Origin: Sporolactobacillus sp. THM7-7
GTDB lineage: Bacteria; Bacillota; Bacilli; Bacillales; Sporolactobacillaceae
Assembly (NCBI RefSeq): GCF_004153225.1
Contig: NZ_SEMB01000003.1
Span: 22,064 to 86,063, forward strand
DNA length: 64,000 bases
Direction: 5' to 3'
The notes beneath the pieces are model-generated. The model worked only from the letters and a program-made list of their open reading frames with translations. It was not told where the DNA came from and did no database searches. Shown piece by piece: positions 62,611 to 64,000 of this stretch. Made by a program: the position numbers and the translations under genes. Position 1 is the stretch's first letter. The number at the start of each line of letters is the position of its first letter.

Positions 62611-63837
62611 GTGGAAAAAATGATAGAAAAGAAAATACAGCTGAAAAAAATAAAGAACGGCGGCGTCGGTTCGCCGAAAGGGTTTATCTCCGGCGGGCAA
62701 AATATCGGTATGCGAAAGAAAAAGCCGGACATGGGCTGGATTTATTCAGAGAAGCCCGCGGCGGCGGCCGGAGTTTACACAACGAATCGTTTTCAGGCGG
62801 CGCCGCTTGGCGTGACCCGGTCTTCTCTGGCGAAGGCTCAGACGCTTCAGGCTATTCTCGTGAACACGGTCAGTGCCAATTCGTGTACAGGCAAAGAAGG
62901 GTATGACAATGCCTGTACGACGAGAAAATGGATGGCAGAACACTTGGGCGTTCCGGAACATTATGTCGGTGTTGCTTCCACCGGGGTGATCGGCCTGCAG
63001 CTGCCGATGGATAAGATGAAAAAGGGTATCGCGCACATTACTCTCGGCGAAGCAGAAGCGCCGTTCGAAGAAGCGATATTAACAACGGACACGAAAGCGA
63101 AGCATCTGGCTGTGCAATGCGTGATCGGTGGAAAAACGATCACCATCGGCGGCGCCTGCAAGGGGTCGGGCATGATTCATCCGAATATGGCCACGATGCT
63201 CGGTTTTGTCACGACAGATGCATATGTCGCTCCCGATGATTTGCAGCTGGCGCTGAAGAAGATCACGGATCGAACGTTTAACCGAATTACCGTGGACGGC
63301 GATACGAGCACCAATGATATGGTTCTCGTCATGGCCAACGGTATGGCGGAAAATGAAAAACTGACCGTCCACCATCCCGACTGGCCGGTTTTTCTTGCGG
63401 GACTGAACGAGGTCTGCCGGGGGCTGGCTAAATTCATCGCCGCCGACGGAGAAGGGGCGACGAAGCTGATCGAAGTACAGGTAACCGGCGCCAAAAATGA
63501 TCAATCCGCCGAAGCCATCAGCAAAACGATCGTCGGCTCGAGCCTCGTTAAAACAGCGGTCTTTGGAAGCGACGCCAACTGGGGACGGATTATCTGCGCC
63601 CTGGGGTACAGCGGCGAACCGTTTAATCCGGATAAAGTGACGATGGCCCTGGGCGATATCGTGATGTTTGACAAAGGGATGCCGGTCGTTTTCGATGAAG
63701 AAAAAGCAAAGCATTATCTGGATCAAGACAGTGTTGTCATCAAGGCGCATCTCGGCGAGGGTAACGGAGAGGCCGTTGCCTGGGGATGCGATCTCACTTA
63801 TGACTATGTCAAAATAAACGCGTCTTATCGTTCTTAA
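62611..63837 (+). CDS. argJ: bifunctional ornithine acetyltransferase / N-acetylglutamate synthase
   Basis: A 408-residue ArgJ. GGVGSPKGFISGGQNIGMRKKKPDMGWIYSE opens the protein; GACKGSGMIHPNMATMLGF holds the self-cleavage site Ala-Thr of the ATML motif, giving alpha and beta chains with Thr as nucleophile; VDGDTSTNDMVLVMANG and FGSDANWGRI follow. It recycles the acetyl group in the arginine pathway. GTG 62611 is favoured, since AGAGG is about five bases upstream; ATG 62620 is the alternative. Confidence 0.95.
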   Translation: MEKMIEKKIQLKKIKNGGVGSPKGFISGGQNIGMRKKKPDMGWIYSEKPAAAAGVYTTNRFQAAPLGVTRSSLAKAQTLQAILVNTVSANSCTGKEGYDNACTTRKWMAEHLGVPEHYVGVASTGVIGLQLPMDKMKKGIAHITLGEAEAPFEEAILTTDTKAKHLAVQCVIGGKTITIGGACKGSGMIHPNMATMLGFVTTDAYVAPDDLQLALKKITDRTFNRITVDGDTSTNDMVLVMANGMAENEKLTVHHPDWPVFLAGLNEVCRGLAKFIAADGEGATKLIEVQVTGAKNDQSAEAISKTIVGSSLVKTAVFGSDANWGRIICALGYSGEPFNPDKVTMALGDIVMFDKGMPVVFDEEKAKHYLDQDSVVIKAHLGEGNGEAVAWGCDLTYDYVKINASYRS

Positions 63838-63859
63838 AGGAATAAACTGGAGGAGCACA

Positions 63860-64000
63860 ATGAAACAATATCTCATTATTAAATGCGGAGGGAGCGTATT
63901 TGATAAACTGACTCCCGCGTTCTTCAAAAATATTCAGGCCATCCAGGCGGAAGGAAAATGGGCACCGGTTATTGTTCACGGGGGCGGCCCGGCGATCTCG
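63860..64000 (+). CDS. argB: acetylglutamate kinase, partial (runs off the window)
   Basis: The first 47 codons are present: YLIIKCGGSVFDKLTPAFF with the Lys-Cys-Gly-Gly-Ser start of amino-acid kinases, and APVIVHGGGPAIS, the glycine-rich ATP/substrate loop. It phosphorylates N-acetylglutamate, the usual feedback step. TGGAGGAG precedes ATG 63860, 22 nt after argJ. The gene continues beyond position 64000. Confidence 0.92.
   Translation, partial: MKQYLIIKCGGSVFDKLTPAFFKNIQAIQAEGKWAPVIVHGGGPAIS

Overview
The window reads as the chromosome of an endospore-forming member of the Bacilli. The evidence is an H-type small acid-soluble spore protein gene (2694-2924), a glcU-gdh pair like the forespore/germination pair of Bacillus, Gram-positive AGGAGG-type ribosome binding sites with many GTG/TTG starts, SAM-, purine- and T-box leaders of Bacillota type, and NupNOPQ, MetNPQ, RocB, NrdDG and PerR/NrdR-like control. 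GC looks moderate (near half, by eye). Several intergenic repeat families and the gene mix would fit a Sporolactobacillaceae-like or other Bacillaceae-related lineage, but the species cannot be named from this sequence alone. No prophage, insertion sequence with a transposase, CRISPR array or rRNA was found; this is mostly ordinary core and metabolic chromosome.

Layout. 1-8.4 kb: a 21-nt periodic repeat array, a NERD protein, an HxlR regulator divergent from a flavin reductase, sspH, a ParB-like small protein, a YbaK-type deacylase, a DHA2 exporter, an AGE-fold epimerase, an Rrf2 regulator and an IDEAL-domain protein. 8.5-13.2 kb: a second DHA2 exporter, a YwaF-type membrane protein, a NiaP-like transporter and a Lin0512-family protein. 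13.5-18.7 kb: nucleoside ABC importer nupN/nupOPQ, interrupted by a TIR-bounded mini-element. 18.8-23.2 kb: a membrane protein divergent from a TetR regulator that looks leaderless, a histidine phosphatase, tRNA-Gly(CCC), and an ACT/UPF0210 pair. 23.3-27.4 kb: an ssuE-like gene with an overlapping 13-codon leader peptide, then a polyphosphate cluster (ppk2, ppx, and a PPK1 homologue that stops before its catalytic domains). 27.4-30.2 kb: a SAM riboswitch and metQNP. 30.3-36.8 kb: gldA, ppaC, nfrA-like, an HELGH membrane protein, a lactonase, a candidate C-rich small RNA, and sodA.

36.9-44.1 kb is a nitrogen-salvage stretch: a purine-type amidohydrolase behind a guanine-class riboswitch whose terminator overlaps the aptamer, so that ligand should switch the gene ON; divergently an arginine-deiminase-like enzyme, RocB, and an amino-acid ABC importer. 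44.3-48.8 kb: prpD-prpB (propionate) and glcU-gdh. 49-52.3 kb: nrdDG behind two NrdR-like boxes, then rnhA. 52.4-60.8 kb: katA with a PerR-like box, panE, a large secreted glucosaminidase with ten SH3b repeats, a LOG-family protein and uppP. 60.9-64 kb: an arginine T-box (specifier CGC) and argC-argJ-argB, the last running off the end.

The most interesting points are the apparent guanine-ON riboswitch, the 21-nt periodic intergenic arrays shared among at least three loci, the promoter-plus-hairpin small RNA candidate at 35.9-36.04 kb, the truncated PPK1 next to ppk2-ppx, and the leaderless tetR. All functional statements are by recognition of protein and RNA patterns; no database search was run.
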